Shown piece after piece: positions 42,373 to 55,602 of a stretch of 64,000 nucleotides of DNA. The DNA comes from Phyto melanocephala. Taxonomy: Eukaryota > Arthropoda > Insecta > Diptera > Rhinophoridae. A program made the translations under genes and the position numbers. The DNA lies in NCBI GenBank assembly GCA_941918925.1, contig OW799234.1, positions 60,244,968 to 60,308,967 of the forward strand, read 5' to 3'. Under the pieces are notes generated by a model that was given only the letters and a program-made list of their open reading frames with translations, was not told the origin of the DNA and made no database searches. Position 1 is the stretch's first letter. Each line of letters opens with the position of its first letter.

Positions 42373-45088
42373 ACAAGATTACACATTCCGACTGTAAAAA
42401 ATGTTTCGTTCTGCGCATGAACGTTACATCAGCCTAGCACTTAACAAAAACAAAACATAAACAGTGAGATTTATACAAACTTAATTTAGTTTTAGAATTA
42501 AAGTATATGATATATTATTATTAAATAATTTGTTTTACCTATTATTGTTTATTACTATTTATCATTATTTTTTTTTATTATTTAATTTAGCACTTTTTTA
42601 CAATTTTTGCTTGTAGTATTAATCACGTGTTTGCTGGTGTGGCGTATCACATGAGAGAGCTGGGTTTTAAAATATGATATGAAACATACGCAATAAGTAA
42701 TTTTGTTTTTATTATTATTGTAATAATATAATAATGCCTGAATTTAGCTTAATGAGTATTTTTTTAAGATTCTCTTAGTCTCCGTTTTGATTAGGCAAGT
42801 CTCTTGCACAAGTTAGTTTTTTATTTTTCTTTGAACTTGCTTTCAGATCATAGACGGAAATCATTCGAATAGATATTTATCGTGAATAATATTAATTCGA
42901 ATGAATTAAATTTACCACATTGTGACGAATAATTCTTTTTGTTTTTCGAATTTTAAAAATAAAATTTGCGAGACAAATGAAATTTAAAAAAAAAATTAAA
43001 ATAAATTTCTCTCCACAATTTAAATATAAAATTCCTTACAAGAATCATTCATTCAAATAACAATCGAAAAATTAAAAAAAAAGTCGATTCACAAATATAA
43101 TTTTTATTTTCGTTGAAGAAAAGTTAGCAGCGTTGCCATTGAAGTTTATTATTTTAATGGGGACAATTCCACCAGTTTAGAAATTAAAGAAAATATTTTA
43201 AAAACTTTAATTTTTAGTTTTTCTAACTTTTATTTCTCCACAAATTTTTATTACACATATTAAATGCATACGTTAAAGGCATATAAACGGGTTTCAAACA
43301 AGCATTTGGATTAATATAATTATTTTACCTTTTAGGATTTTATGATAATAATCCTATTTTGATTTATTATAAAAAAATTTATTGCAGATTTTTTCCACTC
43401 TTAATTTTTTGGGACATACGTAAACATTGTACACAAACAATACTTATAAACATTACACATATACAGTCGGATTCGGGTAAGGGAAATTAATAATTGAAGG
43501 ATTAGTTTTTTTTTGGCTTTTGCAAGATTTTCATTAATAAAAAAACAATGGATAAATTGAAATAATGAAAAAGATTGTCTACTTTTTATATTGTTTTAAA
43601 ACAAAATTATAGAGAATGTTGTATTTCGTCGTATATTAATGAGAAATTTTTTCTACTAAGCAGTGTTTGCTCTATTGAAGTTTGTAGCTTTAAAAACAAA
43701 AAAGCTGTAAAACTTATTTTCCCTTAAGCGAACTCATTTTCTTTAAAATAATAGTAAAAATATTTAATTTTAGTTAAGTTATTCCTTCAATTAAACGGCG
43801 CACAGAGGAGTATTTGGCCTGAAAAGTTGGCCAAAATTATTAAACGTGTTTTTTGAATTAAAAGTTCTAGTTTTTTGATAGTTTTACGTGTAGTATGTTA
43901 TAAGAAATCTAGTGGCAGATTTTGAAAAAATTACACTGCGCAACAAAAGTACACTGCGCAAAAAAGAATATTTTTGTCTCTGCTAGAAATAAAAGTATGT
44001 GGGCTATATTGATTTTGATGCCCTTAATTCAAATCTGTTTTCCGTTTTTCTCTAATACGTAAGGATTTTCTGTTAAACGCGTGGCATATTTCACTCTCTA
44101 AATCGTTGGGTTCCCTAATATATTTTGTCATAACTTGAAAACAGATACTCCGATTTTAATAGCAGGAGGATCAGAAGATGCACCGGAAACTAACCAAACA
44201 CATTTATTTTCTATCTATTACTATTTCGGAGTTATTAAAAATGTAATGGCGAAAAAAAAAATTTTCCTGCAAAATTCGTCAAATTTTTTGTTTTCAAAAT
44301 GCCATAAAAAAAATTAAGAACCAAAAATTTAAATTTTTAGGATTGTTCCAAAAGCCACATTCCTACGGAATAAAAGTCGGTATAAATAGTAAAACAAATG
44401 TTGATTTTATCGCAGCATTTATGCAAAAAGGTCATTGAAAATTTCATAAAAGATCGCGTGTGTGCCAGCAAAGCCGCGGCGGCCATCTGAACGATATATT
44501 GTTCCATACATAACCTCATTCATCTACTTTACGATTTAAAAAAGTTTCACGATTTTTTTTAAATATCTGTGTTTTATTTAAAAATTGCGTTCTAGCTGGG
44601 ACAACCGATATATGTATTTTGCTAATACGCACATCCTTTTAAGACTTTACCTTTTTATATAAATGCCTAATTATTTTATAAGACCTATAAAGTTGTTTTC
44701 CTTGACCGCATCTATAATTCAATTATAATTAAATTTAAGAGCATAAAAATATTATATATGTACATACATATATATAAAATATAATATTTATATACGATAC
44801 AGCTACTTATATGTGTGTGTGTGTTGTTTAAATTATTATGGCCGCTACTGTACATTATTTAATGTTAAGATTTTTTTCATACCACAAGCAACAACAAATA
44901 AAAAGACGAAATTTTTGAAAAGAATTATTCGTTTTTGGTTCTATTTTGCTTAGAATGAAATATATTTAATTAGTGAGAGGAATGAAACACCGCGAATTTT
45001 AAAAATAAAGTTTGTATTGCAAACGAATTATATAAAAAAATTTTATTTTATTTGAGAAAAGAATGAAAAAACATAAATATCCTAATCA
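42373..45088. other. intergenic AT-rich stretch with one transposase remnant
   Basis: No host gene seen. About 44380-44520 is noted separately. The remainder is AT-rich with short simple repeats (TATATACATAC near 44750-44820). Confidence 0.35.
44380..44520 (+). pseudogene. mariner-like transposase C-terminal remnant
   Basis: Pieces AAFMQKVIENFIKD and, one frame over, GGHLNDILFHT match the usual C-terminus of IS630/mariner-like transposases (HGHLxDIIFxT). Nothing of the catalytic domain remains. Confidence 0.5.
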
Positions 45089-48000
45089 TCTGGCATCTCT
45101 GCCTCAAACCGTGAACATCGTGTTATTTTTTACTCTAAATTGTTAAACCAATTTTATATATTAAAAAATCAATAAAAAAAAATTTTTAAGTGATTGTGTA
45201 TTTCTGACAATGTTGTCACAAAAAAGAAAAAAACTCTGGGGTAATAACCCAAAATTTAAAGTGCCAAAAATATCCGACGTATGTACCTAGCAGCAGTGCA
45301 AATAGATTTCATCTATTTGCAAATGAAGAAGAAGACAGTACTCATAAGGAGAAAATACCACCTATTGTAGTGGACTCAGTTCATAGTTTTTCGTCAGTTT
45401 TTGGGCTATTTGGAGAAAGGTATAAGTTTAAAAGAATGTCAATTGGAACAAAAATATAAACTAGGTCAAGAACTCTTTATGAAGAGGCCTTCAATCTACT
45501 AAGAACCAAAAAGTACCAGTTTTACACGCATGAAATAAAAGATGCAAAAACCTTTAAATAAGTGTTGTTTGGTTTTATTCAAATGGACACTAAGATAATC
45601 AGTGATGAATTTAACATATCACATAACATAAATCCGGTAAGTGTTAAAGAAATCACTACCAAAAGGTCTACCGCCGACGATACACTATATCTAATTGAGT
45701 TTGACCGCCAGCATGTGTCGAAGAGGGATAAATTAAAAATTAGGTATTTTAGTAATAATGCCGTTTACTGGAGAAGACCACTCAAGGGCAGTAAAAGTCC
45801 TACACAATGCACCAAATGCTCTATGTATGGTCATGGTGCTAGAAACTGTTACGAGTAGTAGTGTGTGCCGCCTGTGCTGGTAATCATGAATTTGCAGATT
45901 GCCCACTGGACAAATCTGCAAATAGTGATAACATCGTTTATAAATGTCACAACTGCACAAAAAAGAATTTTAGAAATATGAAGCACAGAGCTGACGACCC
46001 TAAATGCCCATGTCGTCAGGAATATCTTTAGATTCGACAACGTACCACAGCCAGAATGAAGGTGCCACAAAGGAATAATATGATGAACTTCAACGTCAAT
46101 GAAGTTAATTTTCCGCAACTGCCCGGTAAGGAGCATCAAAATTATCCACGTAACTCTGGTACTAAAAATAATATACTGTACTCTGATGCAACAAGAAGTA
46201 AAAATCTTGTGAACAGAAATAAAGATGATATTTCCAATGAGAAATTAATGGAAATATTTTTTGATGCTGTCGATTCACTTCAAAGATGCCAAAATAAGTA
46301 CGACAAGCTACGAGTGCTGGGAATGATGCTTCAACATGCCATATAAATCAACAGTAAGTCACAATATTTACGTTATGCACTGGAATGCTCAAGGCATAAC
46401 GACTGAGTCAGCAGCTTCACAGCTGGAAAAATTTTTATACGACAAGGAAGTTGATATTCTCCTTGTCAATGAGACATTTTGGAAACCCCACCATAAATTT
46501 AAACTTGGGGGCTACAAAATTTATAGAGAGGATAAACCAACACATGGCGGAGGTGTTCTCATCGCGATAAAATATAATGTTGAACACGAAATATTACCAA
46601 CTATAAATACACGTGTGGCTGAAAATATTTCGGTACGAGTAATAATAAAAAGGCGCCTTGTGATTTTTACATCTGCGTACAATCCCGCTCACACCATAAA
46701 TTGTAAAACTGATATGGATGCCTTAACGAAACGTACAAATGACTTCTTTTTATTCGGTGATTTAAACGCTCAACATACTCACTGGAATTGCTTTTCAAAC
46801 AATATTGCTGGTAATGAGCCATTGCCTTCAATCAAACTACTATATTTATTACTCAAATGCATTTACTCATTTTGGACAAAATATTAATCCAGTACAGCTG
46901 TCTACAGTAGACATCCTTTTAACTAACTCTTGCTTTCCTTTTTCAACCTTGGAAACACATCCAAATATTCTGCAGTCGGACCATGTACCAATATCTTGCG
47001 TCATTTATGGAGAGGTACATAATAGCATTTTGTTGATACCCCTATATAATCGAGCTGATTGGTTATCAATAAAAAACTGGGTGGAGAATGAAATACTATT
47101 ACAAGATATAAATCAAAATATTACAAACGCAGGTAATCTAGATGTATCATTAAGTAAACTAATATATATTGTAAAAGAAGCTACCAATAGAATACCAGTT
47201 GGTCATAGAAACCCTTGGCAACGGCAAATTTCAGAAATTAGCAAAATGCTAATTGCTCAGAGAAACAAATATAGACGTAAATTCCAAAGATGAAGGGATT
47301 TTAATTTTAAAATTCATTTATATTGTATCTTGAAACAGCTTAATAGGCTTATTGACTTTCACCTGAATAAAGACAGGAATGAGTCTTGGTCGAAATTCAT
47401 TTCAAATCTGCCTACCGGTTCCAAAAAGTTTCGGAAATTAACTAAAACTTTAAAAGGCAAGAATTCTACATATTCTAAACTTCATGTAGATGGATGAATT
47501 CTGAAATCGAAAAGTCAAATGCAATAGCTGACGTATTTGCTAGTTCACATACTATTACTATTAACAATCCATCACCCATGGACTCGGTTGTATCAAGATA
47601 CATTAATGACCTTAATCAAACTCTTACCGACAATACAAGTATTAAACTTACAAATTTGGCTGAAGTCAAATCATTTGTCCATTTGCTGAAAAATAATAAA
47701 GCTCCTGGCTTGGATGGGATTAACAGTATAATACTTAAAATTATGCCCGACTCCTTTTTTGAAATCTTAAGTAAATTATTTAACTTCTGCCTGAGAATGG
47801 GTACTTCCCACACGTTTTTAAAATGGCTAACGTAATTCCAATCCTCAAACCTGGAAAGGATCCTAAATTGCCCTCCAGCTATAGGCCAATAAGTATTCTA
47901 AGCCTATTGGATAAGTTGTTCGAGAAAATTATTTACTCCAGAATTTTAGATTTTTCAAATTGCAATAATATCATAAATAAAGAACAATTTGATTTTCGAA

Positions 48001-49335
48001 AAGAGCACTCCACTGTACATCAACTTAAGAGAGTTGTAAACTTTCTTGAATGTAATAAAAGTAATCGAAAAAGTACTGGAGTCGTTTTTCTTGATATCAA
48101 AAAAGCTTTTGTCTCAATCTGGCATGATGGACTAGTGTATAAATTAAATACGTTAAATTTTCCAATTTACCTTCAAAAGCTTTTTAGATAAACGTACGTT
48201 TGTTGTATCTGTCAATAACAAATTTTCTAGTGAAAGGCAAATACCTGCGGGCTTGCCGCAAGGATCAGTATTATCCCCTACACTATACTCGATATATACA
48301 TCTGATGTTACTCTAAGAAGAGACCATGATGCAGTTTTTTACGCGGATGACAGCGCCTTTATTTGTTGCGGTAAAGTCTCGAATGAGATAATTAGAAGAA
48401 TGGAAAATAATCTTAAATTAATTCGTATATACTATGACAAATGGAAAATAAAAGTCAATGACGATAAAACTCAAGCAATTATATTGCCATTCAACAAATC
48501 GCGAAAACGCTTTTCTACTAGATATTTATCGTCTAGGGGAACAATTTTCCCATTGAAGGACGAAAATCAATATCTAGGAGTAATCCTTGACAGAAAACTT
48601 TTATTCAAACAGCATGTTAATTACATTTGCGAGAAGGCAATTAAGTGTAGTCGTGCCCTACACCCTTTAATTAGCCGATGATTTAATATACAGAACAAGG
48701 TACTTATTTACAAAATATGTATTCCACTGATTATGATCTATGGTTGTCAAGTCTGGTCCCAAAAGTTTGCTAAAACGCATACAAAAAATTGCAAATCATA
48801 TAAAATAAAAAACATAACATAAAAACTTTAACTTCAAAATATTTAATTCATTGACAAGGGAACTGACGCTGTTATTTATTGAAAAATGCGAAGGTCAAAT
48901 TTTAAAATAATAACAAATTTGCTGAACAACCACTCAAGGCGAATTCAATAAGGTGAACTCGTCGCTAAAACAACTACAAAGTTAAAAATACAATCGTGTA
49001 TTTTGTTAGTGTAAAACAAAAGGATATGTCAAAAATTTGACAAGTGGTTGCTAGAAGTAGTCAACAGCTGATGATCAGCTGATCTAATAAGTTCACCTTA
49101 TTGAATTCGCCCTGCAACCACTGACGGTCTTTTGTTTAAAAGACCCATTTCAGTGATTGTTTTAAAATCTCTTATAACTTCTAAATTGATACGAACAACT
49201 TTTAACTGATATTAATATTATTTAATTAATTCGATGTTAACTGTTATACATAATAATATATGTAAATTCTTATAACGCTGTTAACGATATTAATAAAATG
49301 AATAAGTTTAAATAAATAAGTAATAAAAAAAATAT
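45089..49335 (+). mobile_element. jockey A copy 2, full-length but decayed
   Basis: It starts ATCTGGCATCTCTGCC, as copy 1 does, and ends in an A-rich tail near 49335. ORF1 (45210-46345) has a 4-base insertion near 45280 and several stops. ORF2 runs from 46336 in at least five broken pieces (46336-46887, 46805-47293, 47494-47835, 47823-48191, 48253-48681). RT motifs persist, including YADDSAF, but FDSIW has become FVSIW. The 3' UTR contains the MITE at 48935-49114. No target duplication could be confirmed. Confidence 0.85.
48935..49114. mobile_element. 180-bp hAT-type MITE
   Basis: TIRs of 25 bp starting CAAGGCGAATTCAATAAGG and CAGGGCGAATTCAATAAGG (one mismatch). Perfect 8-bp duplications CAACCACT flank it at 48927-48934 and 49115-49122. 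Removing it and one duplication restores the jockey 3' UTR as in copy 1. An 8-bp duplication with CA...TG ends fits the hAT superfamily. Confidence 0.9.
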
Positions 49336-49339
49336 ATTA

Positions 49340-49650
49340 TTTTGTATTTTTAGTTATCACTATGGAATAATCTCTATACTAAAATACAAGGCATATTTAT
49401 TCATCAGGTACTCTTGATTCGCCAGCTGATTATTTTTTTCAACACTTATTTTAAATTTCAGCTGTCGAAATGCATAAATAAAAAACAATTTTCTCTCTTT
49501 TCTAATTTTTTTCAAATGTCAAACTTCATATATAAAAAATATAAACAAAAAATTCTCCGAACTGCAATTACCTGATGAATAAATATGCCTTGACTAAAAT
49601 ATATATTACTTTCTTTGTGTAACTTTGATTTGCTATTAGTTTATTGTCCT
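49340..49650 (-). mobile_element. degenerate DINE-like remnant split by a MITE
   Basis: ATCACTATGGAATAATCTCT before the MITE and ATATTACTTTCTTTGTGTAA after it match, on the minus strand, the segment of X near its 3' end. Short and diverged. Confidence 0.5.
49387..49592. mobile_element. 206-bp MITE, copy 1 (CAAGGCATATTTATTCATC ends)
   Basis: Perfect 24-bp TIRs begin CAAGGCATATTTATTCATCA and end in its complement. Flanks ACTAAAATA at 49378-49386 and 49593-49601 match over 9 bp. A near-identical copy is at 59879-60085. The interior has AATGCATAAATAAAAAACAA. Non-coding. Confidence 0.9.
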
Positions 49651-49784
49651 AATATTTCTACATTAAGAGTGAAACTACTTATTGCAGTATTTCTATATTA
49701 AAAATGATATAATAATGCTTTATTTTTAAATAAAGAGTATTATTTGGCAGCCAGAGGTAGTTAAAAAATAATATTAATGATGAA

Positions 49785-49833
49785 GGGTATTATCAGATTC
49801 TGCAAGGCCGAATATAGCAATCTTACTTGCTTT
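49785..49833 (+). mobile_element. DINE-like 3' end remnant
   Basis: GAAGGGTATTATCAGATTCT, a weak hairpin (TCTGCAAGGCCGAA) and ATAGCAATCTTACTTG match the family's 3' terminus. The upstream part is not recognisable. Confidence 0.55.
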
Positions 49834-50286
49834 TCTAATAAAAATGTTGTTTTTCCTGAAATACGGAATAAAAATAATTATTTATATACATAAATCACAT
49901 AAATTTACTATTTTATTACTATAGGGTCAGCATATAATGTTAAATTATTAGGAAATTATAATCAAACTAGGGTTGTGTCATGGTATAATTACATAAGCTG
50001 ATAGCATAAAGAAGAGCAATTTTTGCCTCTTTTTTATATATGGAGCTTGACAATTCTTGGCACTGAAATCTCTATATATAGAGTTTGACAAACAAAAGAA
50101 TAATCAGCTGGGCTGGCACCGCCACCTGTATAAGTGTACCCTGGGTTGTGTGTACACTGATTATATTCGCCTTGTGTCAACGTGTTTTATAAAAGTTATT
50201 AATTCATTGTGAATAGTTTTTCCTTGTGTTTACTTCTCATGAACTTGAAATCAAATTAAAATATTGTTTTCTTCCTAAAAAATATA
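49834..50286. other. region upstream of ZAD gene 3 with repeat termini
   Basis: Bases 49975-50174 resemble transposon ends seen at 53608-53735: GGTATAATTACATAAG, then an inverted match of CCGCCACCTGTATAAGTGTA. ATTCGCCTTG at 50165-50174 lies 113 bp before the gene 3 ATG. No clear core promoter. Confidence 0.4.
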
Positions 50287-52055
50287 ATGAATTCTGAGGA
50301 TTTCAACAATACTATTTGTCGAATTTGTATGGATGGAGATGTTATTTTGGATTGGAATAATACTCTCGCTGAACACGGCAATATAACCTATAAAGATTGT
50401 TACTACAAATACACACAATTGAAATGCCTAGGTTTGTTAATTATAAATAAGCCTGTCTATAAACAACTAAAATTTGCATTTTTTTTATTTTGTTTAGAAA
50501 GTGATCCTTTTTCGACAATGTTATGTCAAAATTGTTTAAATGGATTAGAAAATATGCATACCCTTATTTTACAAGCCATTGATTCTTATAATTTCCTTAT
50601 GGACGTCAATTGCATTGAAGTCGCATTTGATGTAGAAGACCAAAGTATATACGCTGAAGATACATTTAATGTTGACGATGAAGAAACAATTATTGAAGAA
50701 GAATTAAGTTACACTTCTACAGATTTTGAAACAGTACTTGTAGAGAAAACAGATACAGAATCAGTGGATTACTTTGAGTGTGAGAATGGAAATGAAGAGT
50801 TATTTAAAGAGATGTCTCCAGTGAAAACGAAAGTTGGTACATCAAATATTTCCACTTCCCCTGTTAAAGAAATTAGAAATAAAACATCGCAAAACATTAA
50901 AAACAAAAGTATTGAAATTGATTATAATCATGATCTAAAAAAGGAAAATTCTAAAAATAACTTGCAAACAATAAAAGCATCTAAAAGTAAAGGTAAAACT
51001 AACAGAAAATCAGTAAATCAAGTTGCTTTAAGATGCAATCGATATAGAAGGGAAGCTCAAACAAGAAACTCGAGAAAATTAGAATCAATGGACAATAAAA
51101 AAAGCACGCAAATAAAACAAAAATTTAAAAAAAAAATCAATTCGCAAAATACCCCGTCTATGTGTTCTATTTGCTGTAAGTACATTTCCAATTTGTTTCT
51201 AAACAAATATTACAGAGTTATTTTGCAATAAATTTCTTTAAACACATTTATATAAAAAATTATAATGTTTTATTTAATGAAAACGTATTGTATATTGCTG
51301 CAGCAAAAATCTTACACAACAAATATTCATTACAAAAACATGAAAAGACGCATGACAAATATCGAGAACGTAAAGCAATTTGTCCAATTTGTGGCGTTAA
51401 ATTTTTTGATGGATACCTAAAAAGTCACATGAATATTCATAATGAAAACAGAGTAAAGAAGCATAAATGCGAATTTTGTGAAAAAGAGTTTTATGAAAAG
51501 GGCGCTCTCAACGTACACCGGCGAATACATTTGGGTCAAATGATACCATGTAGTTTATGTTCAAAAGAGTTTTTCCGCCAAGTTGATCTAGACATACACA
51601 TGAATTCACACTCAGCTGCTGTAATAAATGGCAAAATTAAAAAAAGGGTGAGTAAAAAAATTAAATTAATTAATACAAATTTCCCTTTCACATATAATTA
51701 ATTCGTTTAGTCTAGATATTGGGTTCAATGTAAGTATTGTGGGAAAAAGATACTAAGCACAAGTTACAAATCTCATACAGCCGCTCACCTAAATGAACCT
51801 CTAATGAAGTGTTCGATTTGCGATAAAGGGTTTTATCGTCGTGATTGGTACGTTAATAAGTTCTAAAATTTTGTTTTTAGTATTACTTTATATATATAAT
51901 TTTCCTTTTTTTTTAGTTGTACACAACATTTGAAATCAATTCATAAAAAAACGACTGAGGAATTGAATGAATATATTATATCATTTGATAAAGGTCGCTT
52001 ATCACATTTGATGTTGGAGCAAACAGCTCATATTTTACCTAATGATAATGAGTAA
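50287..52055 (+). CDS. ZAD gene 3: ZAD-domain C2H2 zinc-finger protein, 5 exons, complete
   Basis: Exons 50287-50431, 50498-51175, 51304-51647, 51711-51847 and 51917-52055 give 480 aa. ZAD cysteines are Cys11/Cys14 (ICRICMDG) and Cys58/Cys61 (MLCQNC). A long acidic then Lys/Ser/Asn-rich linker follows, with a basic stretch before MCSIC. Six fingers: the first split by intron 2 (Cys271, Cys274, His287, His291), then CPICGVKFFDGYLKSHMNIH, CEFCEKEFYEKGAL...H, CSLCSKEFFRQVDL...H, CKYCGKKILSTSYKSHTAAH and a last finger split by intron 4. Intron 1 (66 bp) has no stop and is in frame, so its retention would add 22 residues inside the ZAD; paralogue phase supports splicing. Predicted nuclear DNA-binding factor with unknown target. 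Confidence 0.9.
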
Positions 52056-52669
52056 TATCTTCACTATGTATATGTTTTTTATTTAATGTGAAATAACAAA
52101 GGTATTCACGTCACCGGTTTTGCTTCTGAGAAATTTTTTACTAAAAGATTTTTAACGTTCGGAGAATGTAGTCGAAATGCTAAAGCCGCCGCTTCTAACT
52201 TAAAACGCTGACGAGTTAAGTGCTAAAAATAATAAAATTTCTTTTGTGTTTGCGCAAAATTTAGCATAGTGTTAAATTTTATTCTCTTACACTGTTTTTA
52301 ATGTTAATTGACATTGATTAAATATATATTGTAATGCTAATTAATTTACATACATATTGTATTGTAGACTAGACAATTTATTCCAACGCACTTGGTTAAA
52401 GGTAGTGCAAAAATATTAGTGCCTAAATATTTAACACTTGAGATTGTTAAAAAAAAAAAATTGTACCTTCGAAAAACTAAAATTGGTGACGCGTATACTT
52501 TTAATACTTTAAACTAATTAAGTGATGATATGTACATACATATATACAAATATTTTATTTTAAAATTAATTTTCTTGAAAACAAAAAGACAATTGAGAAC
52601 AAATATGCTTAAAGTTTCTTTTATATATGTACGTGGAAGTGTTTTCATAACATGGCAACGGTCCTTATA
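52056..52669. other. 3' flank of ZAD gene 3, nothing recognised
   Basis: AT-rich; AATAAA occurs near 52229. No gene or repeat family recognised. Confidence 0.3.
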
Positions 52670-53597
52670 CTAGGTGGCCTTTCGTCGCGTATATTGCTTT
52701 TCAATTGCTTGATGGTTCTAGGCTTATTAATGTAGACTTTTCCTTTCAAATAACCCCAAAGAAAACAGTCTGGAGCGGTTAAATCCTGTGAACGCGAAAG
52801 CCAATTAAAATTACTCGTACGCGAAATGATTCGTTCATCAAAGATGTCCCATAAAGAGCCATTGTGTCCCTTGCAGTGCGCTGTGGCTCCATCTTGTTGG
52901 AACCATACCGTGTTAATTTTCAAAAGAATAAGGACCATTTATCCTTTCCGATGAAACACTGCACCAAACCGTACACTTAGATGGGTGTAATTTTCGCTGT
53001 TGAATTACTCTCGGATTTTCCGTAGCACATATCCTGCAGTTTGCTTATTAACGAACTAACATAATTGAAAATGGGCTTTGTCGCTCATAATTAAATTACG
53101 AATAAAATTATGATTTTCTTCTGCTTTTTGCATAATCAAGTCGTTGCTGGTAATCTGTCGGTTTCAATTCTTGGATAAGTTGAATCTTGTATGGAAACAT
53201 TCCTATTGTGTGCAAAATTATTTGCAGCGACGCTCGTGAGAGGCCAAGTTGTGTTGAACGTCTCCTGGTTAATGTTTCTCCATCTTCCCGAATACTGTGT
53301 ACCGTTCGTCATCTACCAGCAGAGCAGGTCTCTTACTGCCCCTTGTCGAAAATTTGCAACCAGGCGGTTTATTGTTGACTCTGAGGGTCCAACCCGCACC
53401 TTAAAATAACGACGAAATTCACGCTGAGTCAAAACAATGGATCGTTGATTTGAAAAATAAAGCTCAACAATCTGGGCACGTTGTTCAATTGAGTACTGCT
53501 AAATTTTAAATTCCCCAAGTTTTCTTGAAAAGAAAAAAAATTATAATAAAAAAGTTATGAGCAATTCAAACCCCTTCGGTAGTTGTGGGCCACCCAG
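52670..53597 (-). mobile_element. mariner-like (IS630) element with broken transposase
   Basis: Ends CTAGGTGGCC and GGCCACCCAG are inverted repeats flanked by TA on both sides (52668-52669, 53598-53599). On the minus strand the N-terminal helix-turn-helix (YSIEQRAQIVELYFSNQRS ... ESTINRLVANF) is at 53510-53360. TVWFQQDGATAHCKG and APDCFLWGYLKGKVY follow at 52915-52700 in other frames. The second and third catalytic Asp regions are therefore recognisable. Many frameshifts and a shortened centre make it inactive. 928 bp. Confidence 0.8.
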
Positions 53598-53750
53598 TAT
53601 TTATTTATGGTGTAATTACGTAAGGGGATAGTATTTTTGTCTCCTTTTATATATGAAATTTGGCAATTCTTGTACCCAGGGTACACTTATACAGGTGGCG
53701 GCGCCAGCTCAGCTGATTATTTTTTTGTGTGTCAATGTTTGCCAAGGTAG

Positions 53751-55602
53751 GTAGTTAATAGACTGCTGCATGAACACAGAAAATCTGTGTCTGAAGACGC
53801 TCACTTTATTTTTTATGTTTAACTTGTTTGTGTTTATTGCCGACAAGCACCGATGAGTGGACAAGTATGAACAATAAACACTACCAAACAAGTATGATCA
53901 TAAACATGAATACGACCGATTATATGTATTCATAATCATGAACACAAGTAAACATAGTGGAAATAGTGTTGAACAGTTCAAACAATAATAAAAGATCAGC
54001 GTATTCAATCAAAGTTCGAACACATTAAAAAATGTATATAAAAAGAAAATAAATGCAGTAGTTTCCGATCAATTTATTTATTTTTTTATATGTACCCGAT
54101 ACTACCTTAATTGATTTTTAAATACATTTTATAAGGTATATGTATATATTTTTTGTACATACATATTTTGTAAAAATAAAAATGCAATACATATTTAAAA
54201 TTTTAAAAACAATGTTTTATTTTTTTCATTTAATATATTCACTATTATTTCACGTATTATTTAAGGTATACCTATGTATTGTATTTACATATGAAAATAA
54301 AATATTGTTATACCCTTCACCTGTGGTGCACAAGGGTATATATAGCTTTGTCATTCCGTTTGTAATTTCTACAATTTTCATTTCCGACCCCATAAAGTAT
54401 ATATTTTCTGAAAGCTTATGAATAGAGGAGTCGATTAAGCCCTGACCGTCTGTCCGTCTGTCCGTGTGTTGGTTGAAATCAACTTTTAGAAGCAACTATA
54501 TGTTCCTCAGATCTGTATATGGTATCAATCTCTTGGAAATATCCAGGAATGAATCGCTATTGAAATTCAGCACAATCGCCCCATAACTTTCTAAGATATG
54601 AGCAAAAAACCACGACCACCTCGTTTTTTTTTTCACAATTACAACAACAACATACATACATACATACATGTAAAAAACATACAAAACAAAAAAAAAATTA
54701 CAAAAAAAATAATATTAAAAATAAGAAAAAAATAATAAAAAAAACTGCAAAAAAAAAATTTTAAAAAAATTAAAAAAAAAATTTAAAAAAATTTTTTAAA
54801 AATTTTTCTAAAAAAATTTTTTAAAAAAAATTAAAAAAAAATAATAAAATATAAATAATATATTAAATAAAATAAAATTAAATTTTTTTGGCTAAGCTGG
54901 GATTCGATGCCACATTTATTCTAACGTGTACGTATGCACGTATTTTATATGGGATGAATGGTGATACAAACAATTGTTATTGCATGACTACACGTTGTGA
55001 AGGGTATATAAGATTCGGCACGGCCGAATATAGCACTGTTACTTGTTTTAAAATGAAATAAAAAGGCGAAAAACCAGGTACATTCCTCGAAGAATTACTC
55101 ATTTAATGAAAGGAGCTTACAAATTAAGGAGATCAATATTAAAAAAAATAAATAAAATAACCCTAAAAACTAATAAAATTATTTATAATTTTTACATACG
55201 TTCATTTTTAAGTTGTTTTTCCTAAAAAATAAATAATAAAACCGTTAGTGTACGTAAATTGCAAGCCTCGTGTTCCTGAAAACTTTAACACTGAACAGAA
55301 TTCATTCCTAATAAAAAGAAAATAAAAACAAAAACAATTACCGTATGGAAACGCAATACAGCATGAGTATTCGAACTGGTTGTTTCTGTTTGAACAATGC
55401 CTTCTGTTCATGAACATCAAACAGAATTCATTGAACACCGAACAGTATTCACTGTGATTACAACATAAACAAACATTTGATTACTAATGTTAAACTCGAT
55501 CAAACATGAACTCAGTTATCCAGTTTCGATGTTAGCTGTTTATTCATTGACACATAAACATGATCACTGTATGAGGCTGTTCATGCAGCAGTTTAGTAGT
55601 TA
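53751..55602. mobile_element. TIR element (ACTGCTGCATGAACA ends) containing DINE-like f
   Basis: ACTGCTGCATGAACA near 53761 is mirrored by TGTTCATGCAGCAGT near 55590. TAGTTAA occurs just outside both ends. The interior is rich in GAACA/TGTTC motifs (53880-54010, 55380-55440). No transposase frame recognised. Confidence 0.5.
54309..55048 (+). mobile_element. DINE-1-like element f, full length
   Basis: Complete: TATACCCTTCACCTGTGG start, poly-A/T centre, CAGCTGGGATTCGATGCC-like block, hairpin ATTCGGCACGGCCGAAT and ACTTGTTTT end. Very similar to b, the best uninterrupted representative of subfamily 1. Confidence 0.8.

Noticed and set aside
42373..45088. Possible host gene between ZAD gene 2 and jockey copy 2
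   Set aside because: Only short AT-rich frames and one transposase remnant were found.
50287..51231. Single 314-residue ORF at ZAD gene 3
   Set aside because: It reads through introns 1 and 2; paralogue alignment and splice sites support the five-exon model.
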